NCBI RefSeq assembly: GCF_036711975.1
Contig: NC_091972.1
Coordinates: 8,437,001-8,501,000 of the forward strand
From: Onthophagus taurus
Lineage: Eukaryota; Arthropoda; Insecta; Coleoptera; Scarabaeidae
Direction: 5' to 3'
DNA: 64,000 nt
Shown here: positions 12,704 to 24,744 of the stretch, in pieces
Position numbering within the stretch: position 1 is the stretch's first letter
Layout of the letters: each line of letters begins with the position of its first letter
Translations under genes and position numbers: made by a program
The notes under the pieces: generated by a model
The model's database searches: none
The model's input: the letters and a program-made list of their open reading frames with translations, nothing else
What the model was told of the DNA's origin: nothing

Positions 12704-15496
12704 TTACCAATAAACTATTGTATTAAAAGATTTTGCGGTTATATCTCTTGTTATATAACCTTTATTTGAGTCATATAAACTCACTTGAACATCTTTTTCT
12801 TCACTAAAATTTAAAAAAAATTAAAATCTATAACTTTAAATATCTTAACTTCCTACCTATTGATAATAACAACAGTTGTTCCATCATCATTAGGTCTATC
12901 CAAAGCAACGACATGTAATCCATTAAATTTTTCTGGAGCACCAATTTTAATGGATCCTCTTGGAATAAATTTCGAAAAATGTCCCATAGCATAAAAGCTT
13001 GGTTGTTTGAAAAATTCCCCGGTTGTTGTATTAACAATAATTGGAGCGTCTACGTTGTTATTAATATAAGTTGGTCCTCCAGTTTCGTTTAGAGCCATAT
13101 TCCAATCGACCCAACCCACAGACCAGTGTTGCAAATCTTCAATAATATCGACAGCGTAAGCTTGACCGCGTTTCCAAGATCCAGGTAACACAGCTTCATC
13201 CCATGGACGATCACCCTTGCAAGCTTCCGTACCCATTATGAATTTATCAGGGTATCTATTATGTGTTTGACTTAACCATTGAGCTGGGACAAAATCATCC
13301 CAATACCAATGAACTCCAATACCGTCCATGTAACTGCGGGCTTCAACATCATCAAAAAGCTGAATAAATGAAATTTTGTATGAGATAATCAATAAAAAAA
13401 ATCAAGTAGTAATAAAAAAATAAAGAAGCATGTTTTCTGGAACCTCATGGACAAAGTTGTGAGGTGTGACCTTGAATGTTCTTGAGGTTAATATAACTGT
13501 TATATTTGATATCACGTTGATTGGGTTGTGTTAAGGTTAAGTATACAAGTTCACCTTCATTTATATTTGCCGATTGACGAATCTCCTCCTACAATTTCAA
13601 GATCAATGTTACGCAGTGTAGCCTTGACCTTGAGGTTCGGCATATAATCGTGATATTAACCATTGTGACTAATTTTTGTGGACAATATTAAGAAGAAAGT
13701 TTTAATACTAACTCAAAAACTAGAAATGCTAGGAAAAAAGGTTTATACTCACTAATGTTTATAACCCAACTACTACTATTACCAACATAGCGGGTTTACT
13801 AGCCAAAACATTTCAAATTTGACACATTCAACAACATTATGTTTTATTTCAAAAATTAAAAGTTGTGAATGAAAATGATATTAATAAAAATTGTTCATAA
13901 TTAATCATAAAGACATAATCCATAAACGTTTTCTTTTCAACTATTTGGTATTCTTAGGTATAAGATATGAAATCTCCAAATCTCTAAATTGACGTGTTTG
14001 GACAAAAGTTACTTAAAGACTAGAAATGTTATGAAAAAATGTTCTGAAAATTTCCGCAACCTCTATTTTAGAATGCAAAGTAAATATTAATAACTCATCT
14101 ACAAAAAAAGTTAATAATAATTAAAAATGTTACTTACTGTAAACAATAAAGGTAAAAGAATACGTTGATCATCGTGAGCGATAAGTTTTAAATTTTTATA
14201 GCTGGGATGGTTTCTGATTGTTGGACCAAGATTGTTTTTAATCCAATTATTCTATTCAAAAAAAAAAAGAAAAGAATCATAATAAATCAATTATTACGCG
14301 ATGAATCAGTTGTAAAAATCAAAAGGTACTCGAAATTAAACGATAAACAAAATACAAGTGTCGTTGTACAGGAAAAAACTTTTGATGGATTACCGCAATC
14401 CAAACTAGATCTTGTCATCTTTAATAAGATAATTTTGACATAAAGACCGATGGGTGGCCACTTAAAAAGCCACAAAAATTCAATATTAAAAACATCAATA
14501 AAATTGACTTTAAAATAAAATTTATTTAATCCGAGTTGGACTAATTAACTAATTGGATTGTTAGAAACTTACTTGTGTCCAAGGTAACCAACCAATTGAA
14601 TTAATTCCAGTAAAAGTAAAGAAAGCTAAACTTGGTTCATTTCCTGTAGTTAACCCCCAAAATTCAATTCCTTTCTCTTTATAAGCATCGAAAAACTTAA
14701 TGAAATAATCAACCCAAGTTTGATAATATTTAGTGATCAAAGAACCACTTCCGCTGTATTCACCATTACTTTTCATCCATTTTGGAGCAGTCCAAGCGGA
14801 AGCAAAAAGACTTAAATTATTTTCAGTCAATTCCAAAGCTTCTTTAATTAGAGGAATCTAAAAGAAATTTTAATCAAAATTATTTTTAAAATGATTAACT
14901 TAAAATGTTTTACTTTGTATAATCCATCTTCTTCGGCTAATGCGAAATTGACTAAATCCATATCCGGTTCTGGTGTATCCAAATAAGTATATCCGCGTGT
15001 TGAAAAATCTGTTCCACCAATTGGAACTCTTCCAACGCTGTATTCAATACCTTCCTTTGAAAAATACGATCTCATTAAATGATTTCTGGTTGTAGCATCC
15101 AATAAATTGGCGTTTATTCCGGTGGCATCAGTGAATGCACCCCCGAATCCATGAATAGTTTGAAACTTTTCTGAATGATCGATTTCTGCATGCTTTTTAG
15201 CGCCGGATGTCGATGCAAAATCGGCTACTTCTTTGAAAAACCTTTTTCCGGCTAAATTTGATGTGTACATAACGTATTGGCCAGATGGTAATTTTTCCAA
15301 TGGATCAACTGTATCGCAATGTTCCGCATTGCAAACACAAACGGTTCCATCGTTACCATAATTTTTGTGTTTGCAATCAACACTAGCCTGAGCTAGTGCT
15401 GTAAACAAAAAATTTAATTATTAGAAAAAAATTTGTTAAAAATGTATTGTAATCATACTTACCAATTAACGAGGTTAATAAAATGAGTTTAATCAT
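12704..15496 (-). CDS. Lysosomal glucosylceramidase, paralogue A (GH30)
   Basis: Hydrolyses glucosylceramide to glucose and ceramide in the lysosome. Exons in phase: 15463-15496 (signal peptide MIKLILLTSLIG), 14914-15398, 14573-14857, 14138-14251, 12857-13359, 12704-12803, about 506 residues, the usual size for the family. Near the N-terminus are the paired cysteines (CVCNAEHC) and GFGGAFTDATG. The acid/base Glu lies in TTGNEP (about residue 247) and the nucleophile Glu in MGTEAC (about 351), spaced as in human GBA1. The last exon supplies the final beta strands (KDVQVSLY ... IVYW stop). A 0.78-kb intron (13360-14137) holds nothing recognisable. It is in tandem and the same orientation with paralogue B about 4 kb upstream. 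Confidence 0.93.
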
Positions 15497-16170
15497 TCTC
15501 GGACCGTTTCAGAACAGTCATTGAAACGATCAAGAAATTATTGACGTATATATAATGGATTGGTTTCGTTATCAGATTTTGTTTAGTTGATTGGAGACAT
15601 ATCAAAGTGGAAAAAATAAAAAAAGGTCTAATTTATTTGAAAATATTGTTTGAATAACGTTTAAAGTTTATATATATAGATAACCTCGCAGTTTAATCTG
15701 CTTTTGATTTCTGTTGGTTAATCGAAGACGACTGAAAAGAATTTGGGACAAAATGTATGTGGTACGCTTTCACGTTGGTGTGGGAAGTTAACTTATAATT
15801 TTCTTCAACGATAAGGAATAAACTGATTTATGTATATGTATGTAAATATGTGGGTTAAAAGATTACTATTAAAGTATTGCACTAAAGTTTTATTTTTCGT
15901 TAAAAAAATGAAATAATTGAGATTATCCAAAAAAGAATAAATGTAATGCTTAAATAGATAGCAGAAATAAGAAAAGATAAGTATGGAGTTTTACCAGTTT
16001 TAAACGAAGTTATTTAAAAATATTTACATAAAATAATTGTAGAAACGTAAGATTAAGGTTAAATTTTTTTAAGATTAAAAAAAGGTGAAAGAATAATCTC
16101 AATTATAATGCAACTCAGTATACAAGAACGGTAATCTAGTGATTCAAGATACTGTTTAAAATAAATTAAA
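15497..16170. other. Upstream region of glucosylceramidase A
   Basis: AT-rich sequence containing the presumed promoter of the minus-strand gene. A TATATAT run occurs near 15546-15553, about 50 bp before the ATG in the direction of transcription, and could act as a TATA box. Nothing else was recognised. Confidence 0.4.
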
Positions 16171-16174
16171 ACCC

Positions 16175-16712
16175 AACAAGTGTACAGTGATGATGCATCT
16201 GGTTATGAAATGTTTGGATTGCTAACGCTCTCCCAGCTACGAGCATATAATGACGTTTTATTTCTGTACAAGCTTCTCAATGGTAGCACTGATTCCCCAT
16301 CGCTGATGGCGAGAATTGATTTTCATGTTCCTCCTCGTCAATTACAGTACGACTTCCTTTTTTATATGCCCACTTCACGAATAAACGCATATCGTAACGT
16401 AACTCACCTATTCTGAGAATGGAAAGAACTTCGGATCGACTGAGATACGATCTTTTTTCGAGTAGCCCACGTAATATTAAGTTTGCGGTCCGCGAGGCTG
16501 TGAAGACTGCGCATAACATGTTAACTTAATAATGTTAATTTAAAATAATAACTTATTAGTTTTATGAATCACATGTTATTTGTAACATTCATAGTTCATT
16601 CATCAGTCACATTGAATATTACTTTATAGGTTTTTGTGTATAACTAATTATGTGGAGCAACTTTATTGGGTTTGTCCTGTTGTTGCTCCCCGATATAAAT
16701 AAATAAATAAAA
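16175..16712 (+). mobile_element. LINE 3'-terminal fragment
   Basis: The frame reads NDVLFLYKLLNGSTDSP and FHVPPRQLQ, the C-terminal block of insect LINE ORF2. It is followed by a 3' UTR and a tail of repeated TAAA units ending near 16712, as expected for a 5'-truncated insertion. The coding part is broken after about 70 residues. Confidence 0.75.
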
Positions 16713-17280
16713 ATAATTTTATATTACAATTATATTTTATGCTCGTATTGCAATGTGTTTGCGTCTAGAGCTCTTACACATCCTGGAAAAATAAATCGTT
16801 GGCTAAATTTTGCCATTTAAAACGTTTTTCTATTCATCTACAGTTGCCAGTCACAATGACCATCTCAACATCAAAGTTTTGTTGACCATCTCAACTAGAA
16901 AGTACCATCCACACTACAAACCACAGCAGAAACTGAGACACCAGGAGACCCCAGACTCCACTCCGTGAAGCACTACAAAAACCACGTGACATTAGCAACA
17001 TGGTTAGAGATAAGAAAAGATCAAGACATTCTGCCAAATAACCCAATCACAGGATATTAAAACAAAACTGAATAAGGCTACCCATCTGCTGAAAGAAACC
17101 CTAAAACGGCACAAAAACGTTGAAAATTTTCTTAGTAATCTCTCTAATTATAAGGAAAGAAAATATCTTTGCAGAACATCTACTAAACGTCTTTCAACCC
17201 TTTAATCTCCACTCAGAATTACCCAGGCACATGAAATTAATTGAAACTCCACTGAACGCTTCCTATGAAATTGGAATCGG
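16713..17280. other. No recognised feature
   Basis: Low-complexity, A-rich sequence between the LINE tail and the left repeat of the Harbinger-type relic. No coding family was recognised. Confidence 0.5.
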
Positions 17281-17284
17281 AGTT

Positions 17285-17400
17285 TTTGCTAAAGTTAAAT
17301 GTACACAACCATCGCAGCCGATTGTCTCCGTGGCAATATCGTGTAAAAGCAAATTATACTCTCTTACAGTCGTCTAGCCGCCTGCTGTTTATCCAGCAAC
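17285..17400 (+). repeat. Left direct repeat flanking the MADF/Harbinger relic
   Basis: This stretch matches 19108-19215 in the same orientation. Shared blocks include AAGTTAAAT, ATTGTNTCCGT, AAATTATACTCTC and TTTATCC, with many substitutions. The two copies bracket the MADF gene and the antisense transposase piece. Confidence 0.6.
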
Positions 17401-17688
17401 CTAGACAGTATGAGACCCGTCTTACACGAGTAAATCGCTAGATTGTTAGACGTTACGAGTATGAGAGATTTTACATGAACTATAGTACCGGTTAGCCGGA
17501 GAAGGGGAACCGGCTGCTCGGCGAATAGCACCACTGCGCGCCCAGCTGCCGGAAACCGGGTATCCGGTCATCGATTTTATAGTAGTACGCGCGTTTATAC
17601 GGCAAAGCCGAAACGGTTTTGGACGAACGTTGGATTCGGTGGTTTTGCTTTATTTATAGGTTATGAAAAAATTCTTATAACTACAAAA

Positions 17689-18828
17689 ATGGATGTCGAC
17701 TTATTAATCAGTCTTGTCGAAGAAAGACCTGTCTTGTGGGACAAAACTCTTGACGTATATAAAAATAAAGCCGAAACCAAAAAATGCTGGGAAGAAATAT
17801 GTCGCATATTAAAAAGCGACTACTCAAACTTTGGTGAAAAGGAGAAATACACATTTTGTGAGTAGCTCATTATTTAAGTCTGCAAATCCAAGTATTGTCA
17901 TATAATTTTCTTCTTAAAAACTATGTCTCACGAACTACACGATGTAGTGTCCTCCAATTATCCTCAAAGTATCTTCGAGCTCTACTTAAGCGGTAGTTGA
18001 AAATTTTTTGTTTAAATGTCAAATTTGATCTCCCGTATGGTATAAGGAGATATTTATGTTCACTGCACCTGGAAGGCAATTTTCAACAAATATTTCCATC
18101 TTATTGAAACGGTAATCCGAATCTGCTTCTCGTCAACAGACCCCAAGCAATGAAGAAATTTAGTCCTTTCTTCAAATTTGACAGCAATCGACTCCCACAT
18201 TTTCTTGTCTAGTATAGGTATACACCCTAATTTCATGACAGCCCAAATAGCTTGTGCACACATCCTTCACAATGTGTAATCACTGGATAGATATTTGGAA
18301 CAATCAAAATATTAATTGATATTTTATTTATTTTCAGATAAAGAAGTGGTAAAGAAATGGTCAAATATCAGAGATAGTTTTTGCAAATCAAAAAAGAAAA
18401 TTAAAGAAAATAAAAAATCTGGATCCGGATGTGTTGAAATAAAAAAATATATATACCATGATCAACTTCAATTTTTAAATAAAACTATATATAGGCGAGA
18501 TACGCCGAGTTTTCCAGAAGAATCGCAAAATTCTGATGAAAATGATGATGAAGAAATTGTTGACAGAAAAATGGAAAGAGTCGACATAGTAAAACAGGAG
18601 CGAAAACGAAGACATTCTGAAGAATTTGAAGAAAACATGCCGGAAATATTAGAAGTTCAACCTAATAGGCATCTATCTTTTTTCCAAGGGATTATCCCTA
18701 CATTAAATAATTTTAATGACGATGAAATTGTAGAATTCCAATTAGGAGTTCTACAATTAATTAAAAAAATTAAACAACAAAATACACATAATTTCAGTAC
18801 GGTTCATTTTTTAAGCACACAGCCATAA
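17689..18828 (+). CDS. MADF-domain protein, PIF/Harbinger-associated type
   Basis: Two exons in phase (17689-17857, 18338-18828) encode about 219 residues. The MADF (Myb/SANT-like) domain occupies residues 1-85: MDVDLLISLVEERPVLWD, then KCWEEICRIL, and across the intron VVKKWSNIRDSF. A Lys/Glu-rich middle follows, then a BESS-like C-terminus (FQLGVLQLIKKIK) used for protein-protein contact. MADF proteins bind DNA. Such genes are both host transcription factors and the accessory partner of Harbinger transposases. The antisense Harbinger transposase piece in its own intron and the flanking direct repeats make the transposon origin likely. The reading frame is uninterrupted, so expression or domestication is possible. 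Confidence 0.75.
18060..18300 (-). pseudogene. PIF/Harbinger transposase fragment
   Basis: The minus strand reads CAQAIWAVMKLGCIP, KFEERTKFLHCLGSVD and EKQIRI. This matches the Harbinger DDE region where F.ERW.FP.C.GA.DGKH.RI contains the first catalytic Asp. Only a short part of the transposase is recognisable. It lies wholly within the intron of the plus-strand MADF gene (17858-18337). Confidence 0.75.
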
Positions 18829-19107
18829 AAGATCCATCAACCTCTCAAATAAAAAATTGTAACTAGTTTTAGTTTAATAAATCACATAATAAATACTCTC
18901 TTTTACTTACCTAGCTACTTCTATATAACTTCTAATATTTGTATTTTGACACTGTATAACATTTTTCAAACGATCATGTAACACATCAAGAGAGAATTGT
19001 GACATTCTGAAATACTGACATCTCCATATTTCGGCGATATTTTGGATATAAACACCACATAATTATTAACTTTTTGCTTTCCATTGTGATATCACTAGTG
19101 ATGTTGC

Positions 19108-19215
19108 TAACTATACAAAGTTAAATCTACGAACTCATCGCACCCTATTGTTTCCGTTGCCATATCATATAAAAGTAAATTATACTCTCCGGAAGTCGGC
19201 TGCCGTTTATCCGAC
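19108..19215 (+). repeat. Right direct repeat flanking the MADF/Harbinger relic
   Basis: This is the partner of 17285-17400 in the same orientation, diverged by many substitutions. The 1.7 kb between the repeats carries the MADF gene and the transposase fragment. Direct rather than inverted orientation is unusual for element ends and may reflect a second copy of the same terminal sequence. Confidence 0.6.
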
Positions 19216-19533
19216 GATCGGCGATCAGACCTTAGAGTATATTCTATAAACTCATTTGACATAGTCTCTGATGATGGCCGAGTCCCGAAACTAGTAAGAC
19301 TAAAAATAACAATTAAAGGCCAGTTAAAGCACATAATAGTTTACAGAATTAATTTTCCGTATTCTCGTAATGGCTAATAGCTGTACTTAAATCAATGAAT
19401 GATGATTAATTGGGATTGGAATTTGATTTCTTTTAAAGATTTAGGTTGAAATTAAAAAGCATCGAATTTAGTTATCAGATATAATTTTCTTTCATTTTAT
19501 AATTTTCGAAAAAAAATTGTTTTATCAATTTAG

Positions 19534-21412
19534 TTACCAATATACTGTATTCATAGATTTCGGTGTAACATTCAAACTGATCAATTTATTATTCTTATAA
19601 CGAATCTTCAACGGTATTGAATAGTTATACCTTAAAATCATAAAAATAGTTACAAAATAAAATCATTAAATAATAATTACCTATTGAGGATTTCAATGGC
19701 AATCCCTCCTTTTGGTTTCTTGAAAGCTACGATGTCAAGATTTGTATAATCACCAGTTAAAGAAATGCGACGCGATCCTCTTGGTAAAAATTTGGAAAAA
19801 TGTCCCATTGCGTAATACATCGGATTTTTATAAAATACTTTACTTTTTCCGTCTACTATTATAGGGGCATCGACGATATTTTCAACGTAAGTGGGTCCCC
19901 CGGTCATGTTTATAGCCATATTCCAATCTACCCAACCTATTACCCAGTTATTTAAATCCTATAAAAAATTAGGATACATTTTTTGTATTTTTAATGTTTT
20001 TATATTTACATCAATAATATCTTTTGCGTAATTTTCTCCTCTTTGCCAATTACCTAATCTAACGCCTTTATCAACACGTGTAGAACCTAAAATATATATC
20101 TACATATATGTATTCATAAAAAATAATTTAATTACCTTCACATGCTTCTGTTGACAAAATGAATTTATCTGCATATTTATAATGGGTAGTATTTAACGTT
20201 GTTGCAGGTACATATTTGTCTAAATACCAATGAACAGCTATTCCATCAATGTATGACGATGCATTGGTTGGGCCATCCAACTAAAGAAATGTTAACATTT
20301 TAAAAATAATAAAAAAACAATTTTTATTAAAAAAAACAAAATATTCATACCACTTTGTATAAGCCAGGTAAAAAGTATCGTTGATCATCCATAGCCATAA
20401 GTTTAATGTCTTTATACTTAGAATTTCTTAATGTCGGTCCATAATTTTCTGAAACCCATTTTGCTAATTGATCTGGAGTCCAACCAACCGTATTAACGTT
20501 TGCTAAAATTAACGGAAACAAAGCTAAACTAGGTTCATTTCCGGTTGTAATCCCCCAAAAAGAAATATTATTTTTTTCGTACTCCTCCAAAAATTTTACA
20601 TAATAATTCGCCCAAGTTTGATACATTTCCGGTTTTATCGTTCCACCAACCGTACTGTTGTTGGTTTTCATCCAAATTGGAGCTGTCCAAGCGGAACCAT
20701 ACAATTCCAATTCATCGTTTAAAATTTTAGCTTCCTTTACAAAAGGAATCTTGTATTTGTAATCGAGATCCTTTAAAGCAAAATTTGTTAGATTTTTGTC
20801 TTCGGGGCCATCGTCATAAGAATAACTGTATGGCGAAAAATCTGTCCCACCAATCGGTACTCTCCCAACGTTGTATTCAATTCCTTCCATACCAAAATAT
20901 GAACTAAAAAAAAATTTAATGAAAAAAAATTTTTTTAAAAGTCATCTTTTATGATACATCATAATAGCGGTCTGTAACTTTAGTGGTAATGATTTTATGT
21001 TAAACCCAGTTGAATCAGTAAATGCACCACCAAATCCAAAAATGCTTTGATAAGTTACATCTTCATTCAATTCTAGTATTGTATTATCATAATCCCGTTT
21101 TTCATGCTTTTTCTTGTTAATTAAATGTTTGAAATGTTTCTTTTTAGATCCTGAATTTCCATTATCTTGAATGAATTTTCCATAACTTGCATTAAATCTC
21201 AATCCAGCTAAATTAGAAGTGTATATAACATATCCATTCCCACCAGGCTTTTTAGCTGGACCAATGAAATCGCAATAGTTTTCATCGCACACACAAGCTG
21301 TTCCACCATTTCCAAAATCTACAGATTTACAACTTAAAACGTTCCAAATACAACAGCCAAGTAATAAACTTAATGAAAATATCAATAACTTTACGGTGAT
21401 CATTTTAACCAC
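19534..21412 (-). CDS. Lysosomal glucosylceramidase, paralogue B (GH30)
   Basis: Exons in phase: 20958-21412, 20351-20903, 20136-20280, 20010-20086, 19681-19958, 19534-19630, about 535 residues. A hydrophobic signal peptide (about residues 4-27; start at M1 or M4) is in the first exon. The acid/base Glu in TTGNEP is near residue 275 and the nucleophile in STEAC near 381. GFGGAFTDSTG and GWVDWNMA are present, as are the final strands ending TVYW. Compared with paralogue A it has a strongly basic insert near residues 88-106 (KKKHFKH ... KKKHEKR). It also lacks the intron after the signal peptide, and has two introns in the region that is one exon in A. Both catalytic residues are kept, so activity is expected. 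Confidence 0.92.
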
Positions 21413-22110
21413 CGATTTATTTGACGAATAAGTTTTTCAATGAACGTTTTGCATTTTATGATTTTTTTATAGATTTAAATAAATAATGGGGGAATATTAT
21501 TCCAAGTATGAAATGTATTGCCTTAAAAAATGGTGAGAGTGGGAACATAGTTTTAAAAAAAATTGTCAAGAATTTGAATCGTTTGCTGAGTAATATAAAT
21601 TGTGTAGACATTATTTTTCTTTTCATTTGCTTTTCACGACGTCGTAGCAGATTTCTACAAGTCATTCTTGTACGTGAATTATTTACCCTTGAATGGAAAA
21701 TATGTAGAACACTATGACGACTTGTTTGTTACATATTTGTTGAATTACATATTTAATTATTAAATAAATAGGCTTAGTAATAGCTGGAAAGTAAGCTTAA
21801 ATGATTAAGAAGTAAATTATTTTATTATTATCATTTGAATACTTTATGCTCTGATTCAATTTTATATTCTTGGAATTAACAGTTAATTTAAAATTCAAAA
21901 AAAAATATATATAAAATAAACAAAATTGATTTAATATAATACTCGGAATCATGAAAAATAGGAATTTTTTAAATATTTATATTTTTACGTAATATCGATT
22001 CTATTTAATAATATTTTTTTCTATTAACATTTAAGGAAAAATTAAAATACCATAAATAATTTAAATATATTGGTCTTCAATATTTTGGAAGATACTTAGA
22101 ATACTTAGAA
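21413..22110. other. Upstream region of glucosylceramidase B, no other gene seen
   Basis: AT-rich sequence with short chance frames. It presumably contains the promoter of the minus-strand paralogue B. Confidence 0.4.
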
Positions 22111-22114
22111 GAGT

Positions 22115-22655
22115 AAAAGCAAAAGTAGATGGCTAATATTTTGCTGGATGCCTGTTTGCTTAACAACAGCACTTCGACACCTCGACATTAATTCCGCTAG
22201 TTTAGTGGTTAATTGAGGTGGTATTTTAGTCGATTCTGTCGTCAACGCTATTTTTAAGTCGATTACGTTCCTAATATCGTGATATTTCAATTTCTTGAAT
22301 ATTGACAATGGGTTTAACGATAAGATCTGGGCTTTGTGACAATGTTTTGAGGTACTCTGAACAGCTGTACATGGTCTAAGTCTAGAATCTAGTATGCTTC
22401 GAATCATTATCCTGTTGAAGATAAAATCTTGTAAACATCCCATTTTTCTGCACATTGCTTTAAAATGTTTACACACCCTCGTATTGTGTAGTAGAGGTGC
22501 TGCGCTTCATTATTTTTACGATTTCAAGCAAAAATTTTTGTTTTATATGAAATTTTATTATTATTTTTCTTTGTTCATTTGAAAGTTCAGTTGACTTTTT
22601 ACCCACGTCGAATATTTCGCAATTTTTATAGTAATTCAAAATAGTGCTTAACAAT
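22115..22655 (-). mobile_element. Tc1-like DNA transposon relic, internally deleted
   Basis: The minus strand first shows the paired-type helix-turn-helix start of a Tc1-like transposase (KKSTELSNEQRKIIIKFH, then IVKIMKRSTSTTQYE). It then passes directly to the C-terminal part (KIPPQLTTKLAELMSRCRSAV). The central catalytic region is largely missing, although QD.DSKHT-like traces appear near 22400 in another frame. Frame changes confirm it is inactive. Confidence 0.75.
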
Positions 22656-22689
22656 CAAAATGGGGATAAAACACGATACTAAGCTGTAT

Positions 22690-23130
22690 TTTCGGGTTAT
22701 TACTTCTTTCCATTTCCTACAGTCGCTACTTGTTATGGCGTCATTATAACACATAACCTTCATATCTTCATTACTCATTGCCAATAAAATTCTTGCTAAT
22801 TCGTAAATAATTCATATCATCCATCTGTTGATCTGGCATATATCTTGTATATGCTTAGACCTTAGTAGATAGACCTTGTATCCTTTTATATCTTAGACAT
22901 AGCCAAAAAACATTCCTTATTAAACTTTTTGATCTCATCTCAGAATCATCATCTTCGATGTCAGTTTTCATTATCTTTATTTAGACTTTCAATATTCAGT
23001 ATATCTTCTATGTGATTCTCTAAACTTTTTAAATATTTTTCCCTGGATTCCACAAGTTCGTCATCATTCCTGTTTTTGTATTTCTATTCTATATTCTTCC
23101 AAACATTCTTTGTTTAACTTTTGGATCCCA
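22690..23130 (-). mobile_element. Ty1/copia-like LTR retrotransposon fragment (fossil)
   Basis: The minus strand shows short blocks resembling copia pol between the integrase and reverse transcriptase regions. It is a broken, 5'- and 3'-truncated fossil. No LTRs were seen, and it appears old. Confidence 0.5.
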
Positions 23131-23451
23131 GTTAAGACACATTTTTCCAAAAACTATAAATGATGACTGTTTTCTTGTTTCATATTGCCTTTATAGATTT
23201 TGGGGACTAGGACCTGTCCTGGCTTTGTTTCGATCTGTAGTGGTATCTTCAGAAATGAACATTTTTACTTGTACTGTTAAAAATTTTGTTATATTACATT
23301 TTAGGCTAAAATTCAAAATTCATTTTCAACTAATTTCACACAATACTTTTTACATTTAAACCCAACTTCATGTTGTTTACTTTTCATCAAAATACTCAAA
23401 TTATAATTTGAGGTTATGTTCAAATTGTTTTACATTGATTGTTCATAAAAT
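23131..23451. other. Upstream region of COQ3
   Basis: AT-rich sequence with the presumed promoter of COQ3; no distinct core element identified. Confidence 0.3.
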
Positions 23452-24448
23452 ATGTTACTTTCTAAGTTAATAAGGTCCAACTCGTTAAAAAATCAATTTC
23501 TTTTATCAATTCGGTAAGTTTAATACATTTTTTCAACACCAAATATATTGTATACCTTAATTTTTTTAAGTAACTATTCGGTACAATCAACAACAGTAGA
23601 TGATGGTGAAATTGAACACTTTAAACATTATTCATCAACGTGGTGGGATGAAATGGGGATGATGAAAACTCTTCATTCTTTAAATAAACTCCGTGTTCCG
23701 TTGATTCGAGAAGGATTATTAGAATCAGATCCTAAACATAACCTTAAAAACTGTTTTAACCCCTTAAAAGGATTTAAAATTTTAGATGTAGGATGTGGAG
23801 GTTTTATAATTAATTTTCAATTAAATTACTTAATTAATGGATTGTATATTTTTAGGGGGTTTATTATCAGAACCTTTATCTAGGTTAGGTGCTGAAGTAA
23901 CTGGTATAGATGCATCAAAAGATTTAATACAAGTCGCAAAACAACACTCACATAAAGACAATAAATTAAAAGATTTGAATTATTTTTGTACTTCAATAGA
24001 AGAGTTTGCTAATGATGATAAGAATAAATGTGTGTTTGATGGAGTCGTAGCTTCAGAAATAATTGAACATGTTTGTGATCATCAACGATTTATTTCTGAA
24101 TGTGTTCAATGCTTAAAGCCAGGGGGATCAATTTTTGTTACAACTATAAATAAAACGTTGTTAGCAAAATGTTTAGGGATATTTGTTGTTGAAGATTTGG
24201 TTGGGCTTGTTCCGAAAGGGACACACGATTATGAAAAATTTATTGAACCACATGTTATACAAAGATTATTAGAAGAAAGTAAGATTTTTTTAACTTACAT
24301 TAATCCAATATTTGATTATTATTATTTTTTTTTAGATAATTGTCGAACAAAACTTATTCATGGAATGTTATACAATTATTTTACAAATTCATGGTCGTGG
24401 ATTCAAGGTACCTCAATTTGTTATGCTTTACATGCTGTTAAATTATAA
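23452..24448 (+). CDS. COQ3: Ubiquinone biosynthesis O-methyltransferase, mitochondrial (COQ3)
   Basis: Performs the two SAM-dependent O-methylations of the coenzyme Q head group on the matrix side of the inner mitochondrial membrane, in the CoQ synthome. Exons in phase: 23452-23513, 23571-23800, 23856-24278, 24336-24448, 275 residues. The first exon is a basic, Ser/Leu-rich presequence (MLLSKLIRSNSLKNQFLLS). The family signature FKHYSSTWWD, SAM motif I LDVGCGGGLLSEPL (motif about residue 93-99), acidic motif GIDASKDLI, and ASEIIEHV, KPGGSIFVTTINKT and CYALHAVK follow in canonical order. The length is normal. It is an ordinary single-copy nuclear gene here. Confidence 0.95.
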
Positions 24449-24614
24449 ATAGATGGATATATTTGTATATATATTGAATACATACATTGAATGGACCATG
24501 TCCAATTATCTATTGGCCTGACCCATCCATCAATCATAAACCAATACACCTCTCTAGAGTTATTTAAAATAATAAATAACGCCATTATCTAAAACTTAGC
24601 AAAATGTCAAGTTA

Positions 24615-24744
24615 TACAGTGTTAATTAATTATCCTAAGTATGCAACCAATCTCACAGTAATGGTATTGCAATACGCGATTTGCGTATTTGGTTGCATAC
24701 TTGCAATGATGACGTCGGATACGATAATTAATTAACACAGTGTA
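24615..24744. mobile_element. Palindromic MITE, copy 1
   Basis: A roughly 130-bp sequence with ends of the type ACACTGTGTTAATTAATT in inverted orientation and an inner inverted block containing GGTTGCATACTTGCAATGAT. The whole unit is close to a perfect hairpin with a short centre. It shares ends and interior with 48132-48281. No coding capacity; the autonomous partner is unknown. Confidence 0.8.
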
